Of a DNA stretch of 64,000 nt, positions 1 to 7,110 are shown in pieces (position 1 is the stretch's first letter; every line of letters starts with the position of its first letter). The position numbers and the translations under genes are program-made. Source of the DNA: Burkholderia sp. 9120 (GTDB lineage Bacteria > Pseudomonadota > Gammaproteobacteria > Burkholderiales > Burkholderiaceae). The stretch covers positions 620,001-684,000 of the forward strand of contig NZ_JQNA01000001.1 of NCBI RefSeq assembly GCF_000745015.1, in the 5' to 3' direction. The notes under the pieces are model-generated. The model saw nothing but the letters and a program-made list of their open reading frames with translations. It did no database searches and was not told the origin of the DNA.

Positions 1-1
1 G

Positions 2-244
2 ATCGTTCGCCAGCAAGCCTCCGCGCGCGACAACGAAGAGCTTGAACTGGGCGTGCGCTGTATCGCGGCCGGCATTTACGACGACACCGGCAAGCTGGTC
101 GCCGGGCTGTCGCTGTCCGCGCCGGCGGATCGTCTGCAGGACTCCTGGCTCGGCCAGCTCAGCCAGACCGCGCTGCTGATTTCCGCGTCGCTCGGGTATC
201 GGCCGCAAATCCCGCAGGACCATTCGCACGGCCATCACGCGTGA
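2..244 (+). CDS. IclR-family transcriptional regulator, C-terminal part (5' end outside window)
   Basis: The frame is open from the first bases of the window and ends with TGA at 242-244, so this is the last 80 or so residues of a larger protein. The sequence carries the end of the IclR effector-binding domain: an acidic stretch, ELELGVRCIAAGIYDDTG, a LSLSAPADRL segment, and a closing helix. IclR proteins bind DNA through an N-terminal winged helix, which is not visible here, and sense small molecules with this C-terminal GAF-like domain. A His-rich tail follows the domain. The regulated pathway cannot be told from this fragment. A bidirectional terminator follows directly. Confidence 0.75.
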   Translation: MVRQQASARDNEELELGVRCIAAGIYDDTGKLVAGLSLSAPADRLQDSWLGQLSQTALLISASLGYRPQIPQDHSHGHHA

Positions 245-283
245 GTCTTCGGTAACGAGAGTTCGCGCCGAAACGCAGGATAG

Positions 284-323
284 AAAAAAGCCTCGCAGCA
301 CATACATGCTGCGAGGCTTTTTT
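284..323. terminator. Bidirectional rho-independent terminator
   Basis: A perfect 11-bp inverted repeat (290-300 against 307-317, GCCTCGCAGCA/TGCTGCGAGGC) is flanked by six A on the left and six T on the right. It can therefore end both the IclR gene on the plus strand and the peptidase gene that arrives on the minus strand. Confidence 0.85.
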
Positions 324-365
324 CATGGCGCGGCCGGTTCACGAAGAACCGGCCGCTGAACCGCT

Positions 366-1553
366 TCAGGTGCCCGGACCGCCGGCATCCGCGCTGGTAA
401 TACGCGCCTGATCGCCGCCATTGTCGAGCCACGTGCGCAGACGCGTCGCGTCCGCGAAACGCGAGTACTTACCCGACGAATCGAGCAGCACCATGATCAT
501 CGGACGGCCGTGAATGGTTGCCTGCATCACCAGACACTCGCCTGCTTCGTTGATGAAGCCGGTCTTCTGCAGACCGATGTCCCACGTCGGGTTACGCACC
601 AGCGCATTGGTGCTGTTGTATGCCAGCGAACGCTTGCCGGTGTACACCTCGTAGCTGTGATCGGTCGAGAACTTGCGGATCAGCGGATATTGATACGCCG
701 CGTTGACCATCTTCACGAGGTCGCGCGCGCTCGACACGTTCTGGCTCGTCAAACCCGTGGGGTTTTCAAAGTGCGTGTCGGTCATGCCGAGTTGCTTGGC
801 CTTCGCGTTCATCGCCGCGAGGAACGCCGGACGGCCGCCCGGGAAGTAGCGCGACAACGCAGCGGCGGCACGGTTTTCCGACGCCATCAGCGCGATGTGC
901 AGCATGTCTTCACGCGACAGCACCGAGCCCACCGACAGACGCGAGCCGGTGTTCTTCTCGTAGTCGCGGTCTTCGTCCGTGACTTCGATCTGGTCGGTCA
1001 TCGGCTCTTTCGAATCGAGCACGACCATCGACGTCATCAGCTTGGTGATCGACGCGATCGGCACCACGGCGCGCGAGTTCTTGTCGAACAGCGATTCGCC
1101 GGAATTCTGATCGATCACGTACGCGACGCTCGAACGCAGCATCAGCGCGTCCGGCGTTTCGTGCAGACCGAATGCCTGGCCGACGGTCGGCTGACGCGGT
1201 TCGTACGCGACGCGGCGCACCACCGTATGACGGCGGCCGTTCGACGTGTATGTCACGCGCTTGCGCTTGACGCTCGCGCGGGGCGCGTCGTCGTCCGCGG
1301 CGACGGCCTTCACGGCCGCGCCTTTACCGGCCTTGGCCGACTTGCTCGCTACCTTGGCGGTAGCGGCGGCCGGCTTTTTGGCGGTTTTAGCGTGTTTGGT
1401 GGTTTTTGCGGGTGCTGCGGCGGGTGTGGCGGCAAAAGCGCTGACGGGCGTGGCGAACGCCGCTGCGATGACCATGGAGGCGGCCACCGACAGAGCGGTG
1501 CTGCGGGCCGCGCCGTGGATCACTTTTAGCGACGAAAACATGTCGGTTTTCAT
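366..1553 (-). CDS. pbpG: D-alanyl-D-alanine endopeptidase/carboxypeptidase (PBP7-like, peptidase S11)
   Basis: This 395-residue protein has the three S11 penicillin-binding motifs in order. They are SITK (nucleophile Ser near residue 168), SEN near 223, and KTG near 330. The family cuts D-Ala-meso-DAP cross-links or terminal D-Ala in periplasmic peptidoglycan. The N-terminus has a signal sequence (a hydrophobic run ending ATPVSAFAA) followed by about 70 residues of Ala/Lys/Thr-rich linker, so the mature enzyme is exported and its basic linker may contact the wall. I place the start at the ATG at 1553 (MKTDMFSS). The longer frame begins with TTG and adds 12 residues that do not look like a signal peptide. 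The gene ends against the shared terminator at 284-323. Confidence 0.85.
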   Translation of the reverse strand: MKTDMFSSLKVIHGAARSTALSVAASMVIAAAFATPVSAFAATPAAAPAKTTKHAKTAKKPAAATAKVASKSAKAGKGAAVKAVAADDDAPRASVKRKRVTYTSNGRRHTVVRRVAYEPRQPTVGQAFGLHETPDALMLRSSVAYVIDQNSGESLFDKNSRAVVPIASITKLMTSMVVLDSKEPMTDQIEVTDEDRDYEKNTGSRLSVGSVLSREDMLHIALMASENRAAAALSRYFPGGRPAFLAAMNAKAKQLGMTDTHFENPTGLTSQNVSSARDLVKMVNAAYQYPLIRKFSTDHSYEVYTGKRSLAYNSTNALVRNPTWDIGLQKTGFINEAGECLVMQATIHGRPMIMVLLDSSGKYSRFADATRLRTWLDNGGDQARITSADAGGPGT

Positions 1554-2167
1554 GGGTGTTCGGTAGGGAGCGGCGAGAGGTTTCCGCAAGTGTAGTAAAA
1601 CAACGAAAAATTAGCAATTTTAAGCACTTATACGCGCTCCTTAAACCGGCTTGTAAGCTCCGATCGCAAAAACACAAATAAGTGCCACCGGTCGATCGAA
1701 AAAAACAATCGCTACCGGGCATCGCCCCGTCGTCGCCGTCATGCACTCGAATCGAGATGATTCTTCCAGCATAACGGCAATATCGAGACAACCTTGATCA
1801 GGGGAAATACGGTCCGAGCACAGGCGGGTGACGCATTGCCCGTGCCATGGAACGTCGCTGGGGTCTCGCTGCGCCGCTGTTAAACGCCTGCTGGAAACCG
1901 CCAACGCGCATTCGACACGCATAGCGCATTAACGTTCCGTGACAGTTTCCGGTTTACATCGATTTGTCGATTACGGATTTTTTGTCACAGATCAGATGTT
2001 ACCGCCTCGCACCATTTCTCGCTGCCGGATGGTCAAAACACCTCATGGGATCGGTAACAAATGCGGATCTATCGCGCACCAGCGCAGTGCGACAGTCAAT
2101 TTAACTTGCGTCATACGATCATCATGCTGGCTGCATAAGGTATTGTTTTATCAACACTTTCTTAATA

Positions 2168-2182
2168 TTGTGCGGCGCACAA
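2168..2182. promoter_or_regulatory. Operator-like palindrome upstream of the phaP -35 box
   Basis: TTGTGCG-G-CGCACAA is a perfect 7-1-7 inverted repeat ending 7 bases before the -35 hexamer. Its core TGC-N3-GCA resembles sites bound by PhaR, the repressor of phasin genes in PHA-producing proteobacteria. Binding by PhaR is inference. Confidence 0.5.
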
Positions 2183-2189
2183 AAAGCGC

Positions 2190-2217
2190 TTGACATTCCT
2201 CACAGCCATCCTAAAAT
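2190..2217 (+). promoter_or_regulatory. Sigma-70 type promoter of phaP
   Basis: TTGACA (2190-2195) is followed after 16 bases by TAAAAT (2212-2217). The -35 is perfect and the -10 matches five of six. Transcription would start near 2224, which gives a leader of about 110 nt before phaP. The strength fits the very high abundance of phasins. Confidence 0.7.
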
Positions 2218-2225
2218 GGGAACCA

Positions 2226-2241
2226 TTGCTGCGATGCACAA
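2226..2241. promoter_or_regulatory. Second operator-like site at the phaP transcription start
   Basis: TTGCTGCGATGCACAA repeats the TTG..TGC-N3-GCA..CAA half-sites of the upstream palindrome with one extra base. It lies right after the -10 box. Together the two sites bracket the promoter, with centres about 58 bases apart. Confidence 0.45.
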
Positions 2242-2333
2242 TACATCGCGGTTCGGCGGGACGAGCTTCAAGGCGTCTCGCCACTTACCCAAAGCGGTCC
2301 GCACAGACAGACCGCAATCCAGGAGCGTAAACC

Positions 2334-2906
2334 ATGACTCTGCTGACCCCTGAGCAATTCGCTGCAGCCCAGAAAGCCAACTTTGAAACGCTGTTCGGCC
2401 TGACGACCAAGGCATTTGAAGGCGTCGAAAAGCTGGTTGAGCTGAACCTGCAAGTTGTGAAGTCGACGATTGCGGAAAGCCAGGAAAATGCCCAACGCGC
2501 GCTGTCGGTCAAGGACGGCCAGGAATTGCTGGCACTGCAAGCCAGCCTCGCGCAACCGGTTGCTGAGAAGGCGCTGTCGTACGGCCGTCACGTTTATGAA
2601 ATCGTCTCGGCAACGCAAGGTGAATTCACCCGCGTCGCTGAAGCGCAATTCGAAGAGCAAAACCGCAAGGTTCAGTCGCTCGTCGAAAACGTTGCGAAGA
2701 ACGCACCGGCTGGTTCGGAAACGGCTGTCGCCGTGATCAAGTCGGCGATCACCGCCGCTAACACGACGTACGAAACGGTTCACAAGGCAACGAAGCAAGC
2801 TGTTGAAATCGCCGAAAGCAACTTCAATGCAGCCGCAACGGCCGCTTCGAAGGCTGCTTCGCAAGCCGCTGCACAAGCATCGCGCTCGGCCAAAAAGGCC
2901 GTCTAA
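2334..2906 (+). CDS. phaP: Phasin, polyhydroxyalkanoate granule-associated protein
   Basis: This is a 190-residue, almost entirely helical protein opening with [20 protein letters not shown], the typical start of betaproteobacterial phasins. The conserved middle ([18 protein letters not shown]) and the Ala/Lys-rich end ([20 protein letters not shown]) are also typical. Phasins coat intracellular PHA granules, control granule size and number, and shield the polymer surface. There is no signal peptide or membrane segment. An AGGAG sits 8 bases before the ATG. The gene is monocistronic, with its own strong promoter and a stem-loop after the stop. Codon use is strongly biased, as expected for a highly expressed gene. 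Confidence 0.93.
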   Translation: MTLLTPEQFAAAQKANFETLFGLTTKAFEGVEKLVELNLQVVKSTIAESQENAQRALSVKDGQELLALQASLAQPVAEKALSYGRHVYEIVSATQGEFTRVAEAQFEEQNRKVQSLVENVAKNAPAGSETAVAVIKSAITAANTTYETVHKATKQAVEIAESNFNAAATAASKAASQAAAQASRSAKKAV

Positions 2907-2949
2907 GTTTTTAGACAGCACTAGTTTCAGGCAGCATTCGTAGCACTAC

Positions 2950-2987
2950 ACGCCGGCCCCCGCTCTTTCGCGGCGCCGGCGTTATCT
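2950..2987 (+). terminator. Possible terminator after phaP
   Basis: ACGCCGGC (2950-2957) pairs with GCCGGCGT (2975-2982), and an inner stem is possible around CCGC/GCGG. The following T-tract is short (TATCTT), so termination strength is uncertain. Confidence 0.5.
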
Positions 2988-3191
2988 TAAGCAACAGCGT
3001 CGCGCCGTTGCCGCTCACACGGTGTTAATTGGCTGGACGCTCCGATACGTTGAACGACGTATCGTTTGCCCGGCGAATGGCCGGGATTTTTTTGGGCGCC
3101 TGGCCTGATGTGTCCTGCGTCGAACGGTGTCACGGCAGTTGGACGGCAACGCGGTGCGGGTGGGTGACTTTTGGTTGGTACGTACGTGCGT

Positions 3192-3232
3192 AAAAGAAAA
3201 CGGCGCGCCCTTTGCGGGGCGCGCCGTTTTTT
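3192..3232. terminator. Strong bidirectional terminator of the aceE-aceF-lpdA operon
   Basis: AAAACGGCGCGCCC (3197-3210) pairs with GGGCGCGCCGTTTT (3217-3230), a 14-bp stem with runs of A on the left and T on the right. It lies about 60 bases past the lpdA stop on the minus strand. Confidence 0.8.
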
Positions 3233-3290
3233 CATGGGCTTGAGCTTTGTCGAGCCCGCCTGCATGAAGCAGGCGAGCCGAACCGCCCTA

Positions 3291-5096
3291 CTACTTCTTT
3301 TTCACCGGCGGCAGATCCGTACAGACGCCTTCGTACAACTCGGCGGCCATGCCGACCGATTCGCCGAGTGTCGGATGCGGGTGAATCGTCTTACCGATAT
3401 CCGTTGCATCCGCACCCATTTCGATCGCAAGGCAGACTTCGCTGATCAGGTCGCCCGCATTCAGACCGACGATACCGCCGCCGATCACGCGATGCGTTTC
3501 CTCGTCGAACAGCAGCTTCGTGAAGCCTTCGTCGCGGCCGTTGGCGATCGCGCGGCCTGACGCGGCCCACGGGAACACCGCTTTACCGAACTTGATGCCG
3601 GCGGCCTTCAACTGGTCTTCCGTCTTGCCGGCCCACGCCACTTCCGGATCGGTGTAGGCCACCGACGGAATCTGCAGCGCGTCGAAGTACGCCTTTTCGC
3701 CATGAGCGGCTTCGGCGGCGACGTGACCTTCGTGCACGGCTTTGTGCGCGAGCATCGGCTGACCGACAATATCGCCGATTGCGAAGATGTGCGGCACGTT
3801 GGTGCGCATCTGCTTGTCGACGTCGATAAAGCCGCGATCCGTCACGGCGACGCCGGCCTTATCCGCGCCGATCTTCTTGCCATTCGGCGTACGGCCGACG
3901 GCGACCAGCACGAGGTCATAGCGCTGCGCTTCGGCCGGGGCTTTTTCGCCTTCGAACGACACGTAGATACCGTCGTCTTTCGCTTCCGCCGCGGTGGTTT
4001 TGGTCTTCAGCATGACGTTGGCGAAACGCTTGCTGTTGTACTTTTCCCAGACCTTGACGAGATCGCGATCCGCGCCGGCCATCAGACCGTCGAGCATTTC
4101 GACCACGTCGATTTTCGCGCCGAGGGTCGCGTACACCGTGGCCATTTCCAGCCCGATGATGCCGCCGCCGATCACCAGCATGCGTTGCGGAATCTGACGC
4201 AGTTCGAGCGCGCCGGTCGAGTCGATCACGCGCGGATCTTCTGGAATGAACGGCAGCTTCACCGCTTCCGAGCCCGCCGCGATGATCGCCTGCTTGAACT
4301 TGACGACCTTCTTGCCCGCTTCCGTCTGCACTTCCATGTGATTCGGATCGACGAACGCGCCGGTGCCCGTCACCACTTCGACCTTGCGCATCTTGGCCAT
4401 ACCGGCGAGACCACCGGTGAGCTTCTTGACGACGCCTGACTTGAAGTCACGGAGTTTGTCGAGATCGATCTGCGGCTTGGCGAACGTGATGCCGTGCGCG
4501 CCGAGCGCTTCGGCTTCGTCGATAACGAGCGCCGTATGCAACAGCGCCTTCGACGGAATACAGCCGACATTCAGACAGACGCCGCCGAGCGTCGAATAAC
4601 GCTCGACGAGCACCGTCTTCATACCCAGATCGGCGGAGCGGAACGCAGCCGAATAACCGCCCGGGCCCGAACCGAGCACGAGCATGTCGCATTCGATATC
4701 GGCGCTACCGGAGAAGCTACCCGCTTGCGGAGCGGGCGCAGCGGCCTTCGGTGCAGCAGCAGCTTGCGCTGCCTGCGGCTTCGCTTCGGCTTGAGCCGGA
4801 GCCTTTTCGGGTTCTTTGGCGGGCGCTTTGGGCGCATCTTTCGCGGGCGCCGCATCGGCCGACGACTCGACCAGAGCGATGACAGTGCCTTGCGAGACTT
4901 TGTCACCGGCTTTGACGCGGACTTCCTTGACGGTGCCGGCGATATCGCTGGGCACTTCGATGGAGGCCTTATCGGACTCCAGGGTCATGAGAGCCTGTTC
5001 GTTCTCGATGACATCGCCCGGTTTGATATTGACTTCGATGACATCGACGTCTTTGAAGTCACCGATATCCGGCACTTTAACTTCGACGAGACTCAT
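3291..5096 (-). CDS. lpdA: Dihydrolipoyl dehydrogenase (E3) with N-terminal lipoyl domain
   Basis: This 601-residue E3 subunit of pyruvate dehydrogenase re-oxidises dihydrolipoamide with FAD and NAD+. Residues 1-75 are a biotinyl/lipoyl domain (lipoate Lys in ESDKASIEV, about residue 43). An Ala/Pro linker follows, then the flavoprotein with GSGPGGY and the redox disulfide GGVCLNVGCIPSK near residues 170-180. The protein ends with the dimer-interface HPHPTLGE motif, whose His-Glu pair acts in catalysis. The start is the ATG at 5096 (MSLVEVKVPDIGD), preceded by AAGGGG. The 15 residues upstream in the frame are not conserved in character. It is the last gene of the operon. An E3 carrying a lipoyl domain is known in Neisseria and Burkholderiales and differs from the shorter enterobacterial Lpd. 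Confidence 0.95.
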   Translation of the reverse strand: MSLVEVKVPDIGDFKDVDVIEVNIKPGDVIENEQALMTLESDKASIEVPSDIAGTVKEVRVKAGDKVSQGTVIALVESSADAAPAKDAPKAPAKEPEKAPAQAEAKPQAAQAAAAPKAAAPAPQAGSFSGSADIECDMLVLGSGPGGYSAAFRSADLGMKTVLVERYSTLGGVCLNVGCIPSKALLHTALVIDEAEALGAHGITFAKPQIDLDKLRDFKSGVVKKLTGGLAGMAKMRKVEVVTGTGAFVDPNHMEVQTEAGKKVVKFKQAIIAAGSEAVKLPFIPEDPRVIDSTGALELRQIPQRMLVIGGGIIGLEMATVYATLGAKIDVVEMLDGLMAGADRDLVKVWEKYNSKRFANVMLKTKTTAAEAKDDGIYVSFEGEKAPAEAQRYDLVLVAVGRTPNGKKIGADKAGVAVTDRGFIDVDKQMRTNVPHIFAIGDIVGQPMLAHKAVHEGHVAAEAAHGEKAYFDALQIPSVAYTDPEVAWAGKTEDQLKAAGIKFGKAVFPWAASGRAIANGRDEGFTKLLFDEETHRVIGGGIVGLNAGDLISEVCLAIEMGADATDIGKTIHPHPTLGESVGMAAELYEGVCTDLPPVKKK

Positions 5097-5217
5097 AGTG
5101 TCCCCTTCTCTTATTGATCGGTGATGGAAAGAACAAGCCACAAAACAGCCTAAAAGCTGGCAGAAACAAGGACAGAATCAGCCTTTGCTGTCCGCCCAAG
5201 GACGCGCCTTTTTTTTG

Positions 5218-5250
5218 CTTACTTTTCTTTGGAAGACAAAGAAAAGTAAG
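5218..5250. repeat. Long perfect hairpin in the aceF-lpdA gap
   Basis: CTTACTTTTCTTTG (5218-5231) is followed by a 5-base loop and its exact complement CAAAGAAAAGTAAG (5237-5250). From memory, this stem and the conserved sequence after it (to about 5285) resemble a dispersed intergenic element of Burkholderia genomes. Only one copy is present in this window. Confidence 0.6.
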
Positions 5251-5356
5251 TGCCGCCCCGCACAGGGACGACGCTAATAGACCGCCATGAAATCAGGTTC
5301 TACAGCGAGACGCGGATAACAACCAAACCCGCGCCCCCGCCCACAACATCACTCGA

Positions 5357-7024
5357 TCAAAGAATCACACGCCGAAAATCGGCAAGAATCGCACCCAGAT
5401 ACGCATTAAACCGAGCCGCCGAAGCCCCATCGATCACTCGATGGTCATACGACAAAGACAGCGGCAGAGTGAGACGCGGAACAAACTGCTTCCCATCCCA
5501 AACCGGCTTCATCGCACCGCGCGACAACCCGAGAATAGCGACTTCAGGCGCATTGATAATCGGCGTGAAGTTGGTACCGCCAATCCCACCCAAAGACGAG
5601 ATCGAGAAGCACCCACCTTGCATCTGATCCGGCTTCAACTTGCCATCACGAGCAAGCTTCGACAGCTCGGCCATTTCCTTGGCGATATCGATCAACCCCT
5701 TCTTGTCCGCATCGCGAATAACCGGAACGACCAACCCATTCGGCGTATCAGCAGCAAATCCGATATGGAAGTACTGCTTGAACACCAGGTTATCGCCATC
5801 GAGGCTGGCATTGAACGTCGGGAACTGCTTCAACGCGGAGACGACCGCCTTGATAACAAAAGCCAGCATCGTGATCTTGACGCCCGACTTTTCGTTTTCC
5901 TTGTTCAACTGCACGCGCAGCGCTTCGAGGTCGGTGATATCCGCTTCGTCGTTATTGGTGACGTGCGGAATCATGACCCAGTTGCGGTGCAGGTTCGCGC
6001 CCGAGATCTTCTTGATACGCGACAGCGGCTTCGGATCGACCGGACCGAACTTCGTGAAGTCGACCTTCGGCCACGGCAGCAGATTCAGCTCGCCGCCACC
6101 TGCGGCAGCCGGTGCAGCCGCACCCGCCGGCGCAGCACGCTGACCGGTCATCACACCCTTGATGAAGGCGGTGACGTCGGCCTGCGTAATACGACCCTTC
6201 GGCCCCGTGCCTTGCACCTGCGCGACATCCACGCCGAGTTCGCGCGAGAACTTGCGCACGGACGGCGACGCGTGGCTCGCGTGACGCGAACCTTCGCCTG
6301 CCTGAATCACCGGTGCCTGAGCCAGCGCCGACGGTTGCGCCGGTGCGGGCGACGGCGTGGCCGGCGCGTCGGACGGTTTCTCGACGGCCTGCTTCGGCGC
6401 GGGCGCCGCAGCCGGGGCAGCCGCGCCGCCTTCGGCTTCGACCACCACGATCACCGAGCCTTCCGACACGTTGTCACCGACCTTGACCTTCACTTCCTTG
6501 ACGACGCCGGCGACCGAGCTCGGCACGTCCATGGTCGCCTTGTCGGATTCGAGCGTCACCAGCGACTGCTCTTTCTCGACGCGATCGCCAACCTTCACCG
6601 AGACTTCGATCACGGGAATGTCTTTGTAGTCGCCGATATCCGGCACCTTCACGTCCTGCAGACCGCCACCGCTTGCAGCAGGCGCGGCGGCCGGCGCAGG
6701 CGCAGCAGCCGGTGCGGGCGCCGGAGCCGGTGCAGCAGCGGGGGCCGGAGCCGGAGCCGGAGCCGGAGCCGCCGCACCACCTTCAGCCGCTTCCAGCACG
6801 ACGATCAACACGCCTTCCGACACGTTGTCGCCGACCTTGACCTTCACTTCCTTGACGACGCCGGCGGCCGAACTCGGCACGTCCATGGTCGCTTTATCGG
6901 ATTCCAGCGTAACGAGCGATTGCTCTTTCTCGACGGTATCACCCGCCTTCACCAGCACCTCGATCACAGGAATGTCCTTGTAATCGCCGATGTCCGGCAC
7001 CTTGACTTCGATCGCTTGACTCAT
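5357..7024 (-). CDS. aceF: Pyruvate dehydrogenase E2, dihydrolipoyl acetyltransferase, two lipoyl domains
   Basis: This 555-residue core enzyme transfers the acetyl group from lipoamide to CoA. In order it has lipoyl domain 1 (residues 1-75), an Ala/Pro linker, lipoyl domain 2 (about 125-200), and a second linker. A peripheral-subunit-binding domain with the HASPSVRKFSRELGV signature follows (about 260-300). The catalytic domain comes last, with SYDHRVIDGA (HxxxDG) near residue 527. Both lipoyl domains contain LESDKATMDVPSS with the modified Lys, and they are nearly identical, so one is a recent copy. AGGAGA precedes the ATG by 8 bases. The gap to aceE is 86 bases and contains a stem-loop, which fits one operon with some differential expression. 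Confidence 0.95.
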   Translation of the reverse strand: MSQAIEVKVPDIGDYKDIPVIEVLVKAGDTVEKEQSLVTLESDKATMDVPSSAAGVVKEVKVKVGDNVSEGVLIVVLEAAEGGAAAPAPAPAPAPAAAPAPAPAPAAAPAPAAAPAASGGGLQDVKVPDIGDYKDIPVIEVSVKVGDRVEKEQSLVTLESDKATMDVPSSVAGVVKEVKVKVGDNVSEGSVIVVVEAEGGAAAPAAAPAPKQAVEKPSDAPATPSPAPAQPSALAQAPVIQAGEGSRHASHASPSVRKFSRELGVDVAQVQGTGPKGRITQADVTAFIKGVMTGQRAAPAGAAAPAAAGGGELNLLPWPKVDFTKFGPVDPKPLSRIKKISGANLHRNWVMIPHVTNNDEADITDLEALRVQLNKENEKSGVKITMLAFVIKAVVSALKQFPTFNASLDGDNLVFKQYFHIGFAADTPNGLVVPVIRDADKKGLIDIAKEMAELSKLARDGKLKPDQMQGGCFSISSLGGIGGTNFTPIINAPEVAILGLSRGAMKPVWDGKQFVPRLTLPLSLSYDHRVIDGASAARFNAYLGAILADFRRVIL

Positions 7025-7052
7025 TGTTAGTGTCTCCTGGGCCGCGCACGCA

Positions 7053-7079
7053 GCCTGCTCCCGGCAATCGGGAGCAGGC
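7053..7079. repeat. Stem-loop in the aceE-aceF gap
   Basis: GCCTGCTCCCG (7053-7063) pairs perfectly with CGGGAGCAGGC (7069-7079) across a 5-base loop. No T-tract follows on the minus strand, so this looks like an mRNA-stability or processing element within the operon, not a terminator. Confidence 0.6.
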
Positions 7080-7110
7080 GCGCACGCCGTGGCACACGGG
7101 GAAGGATGCC

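Larger units (their letters stand above)
1554..2333. other. Long intergenic region upstream of the phasin gene
   Basis: About 780 bases lie between the divergent peptidase and phasin genes. It is AT-richer than its surroundings and no frame in it has a convincing start or codon use. The right-hand 170 bases hold the phasin promoter and two operator-like palindromes, listed separately. I see no RNA gene and no further terminator. Confidence 0.6.
2907..3290. other. Convergent intergenic region between phaP and lpdA
   Basis: It holds the two stem-loops listed at 2950-2987 and 3192-3232. Nothing else recognisable is present, and the short open frames here lack ribosome binding sites. Confidence 0.6.

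Noticed and set aside
510-1529. Long plus-strand open frame of 339 codons opposite the PBP7 gene
   Set aside because: It is rich in Arg and His, has no ribosome binding site, and mirrors the codon pattern of the real minus-strand gene. High-GC genes often leave such shadows.
5441-7030. Plus-strand frame of 529 codons opposite aceF
   Set aside because: Its composition is Arg/His/Asp-dominated and it is the antisense image of the repeated lipoyl domains and linkers.
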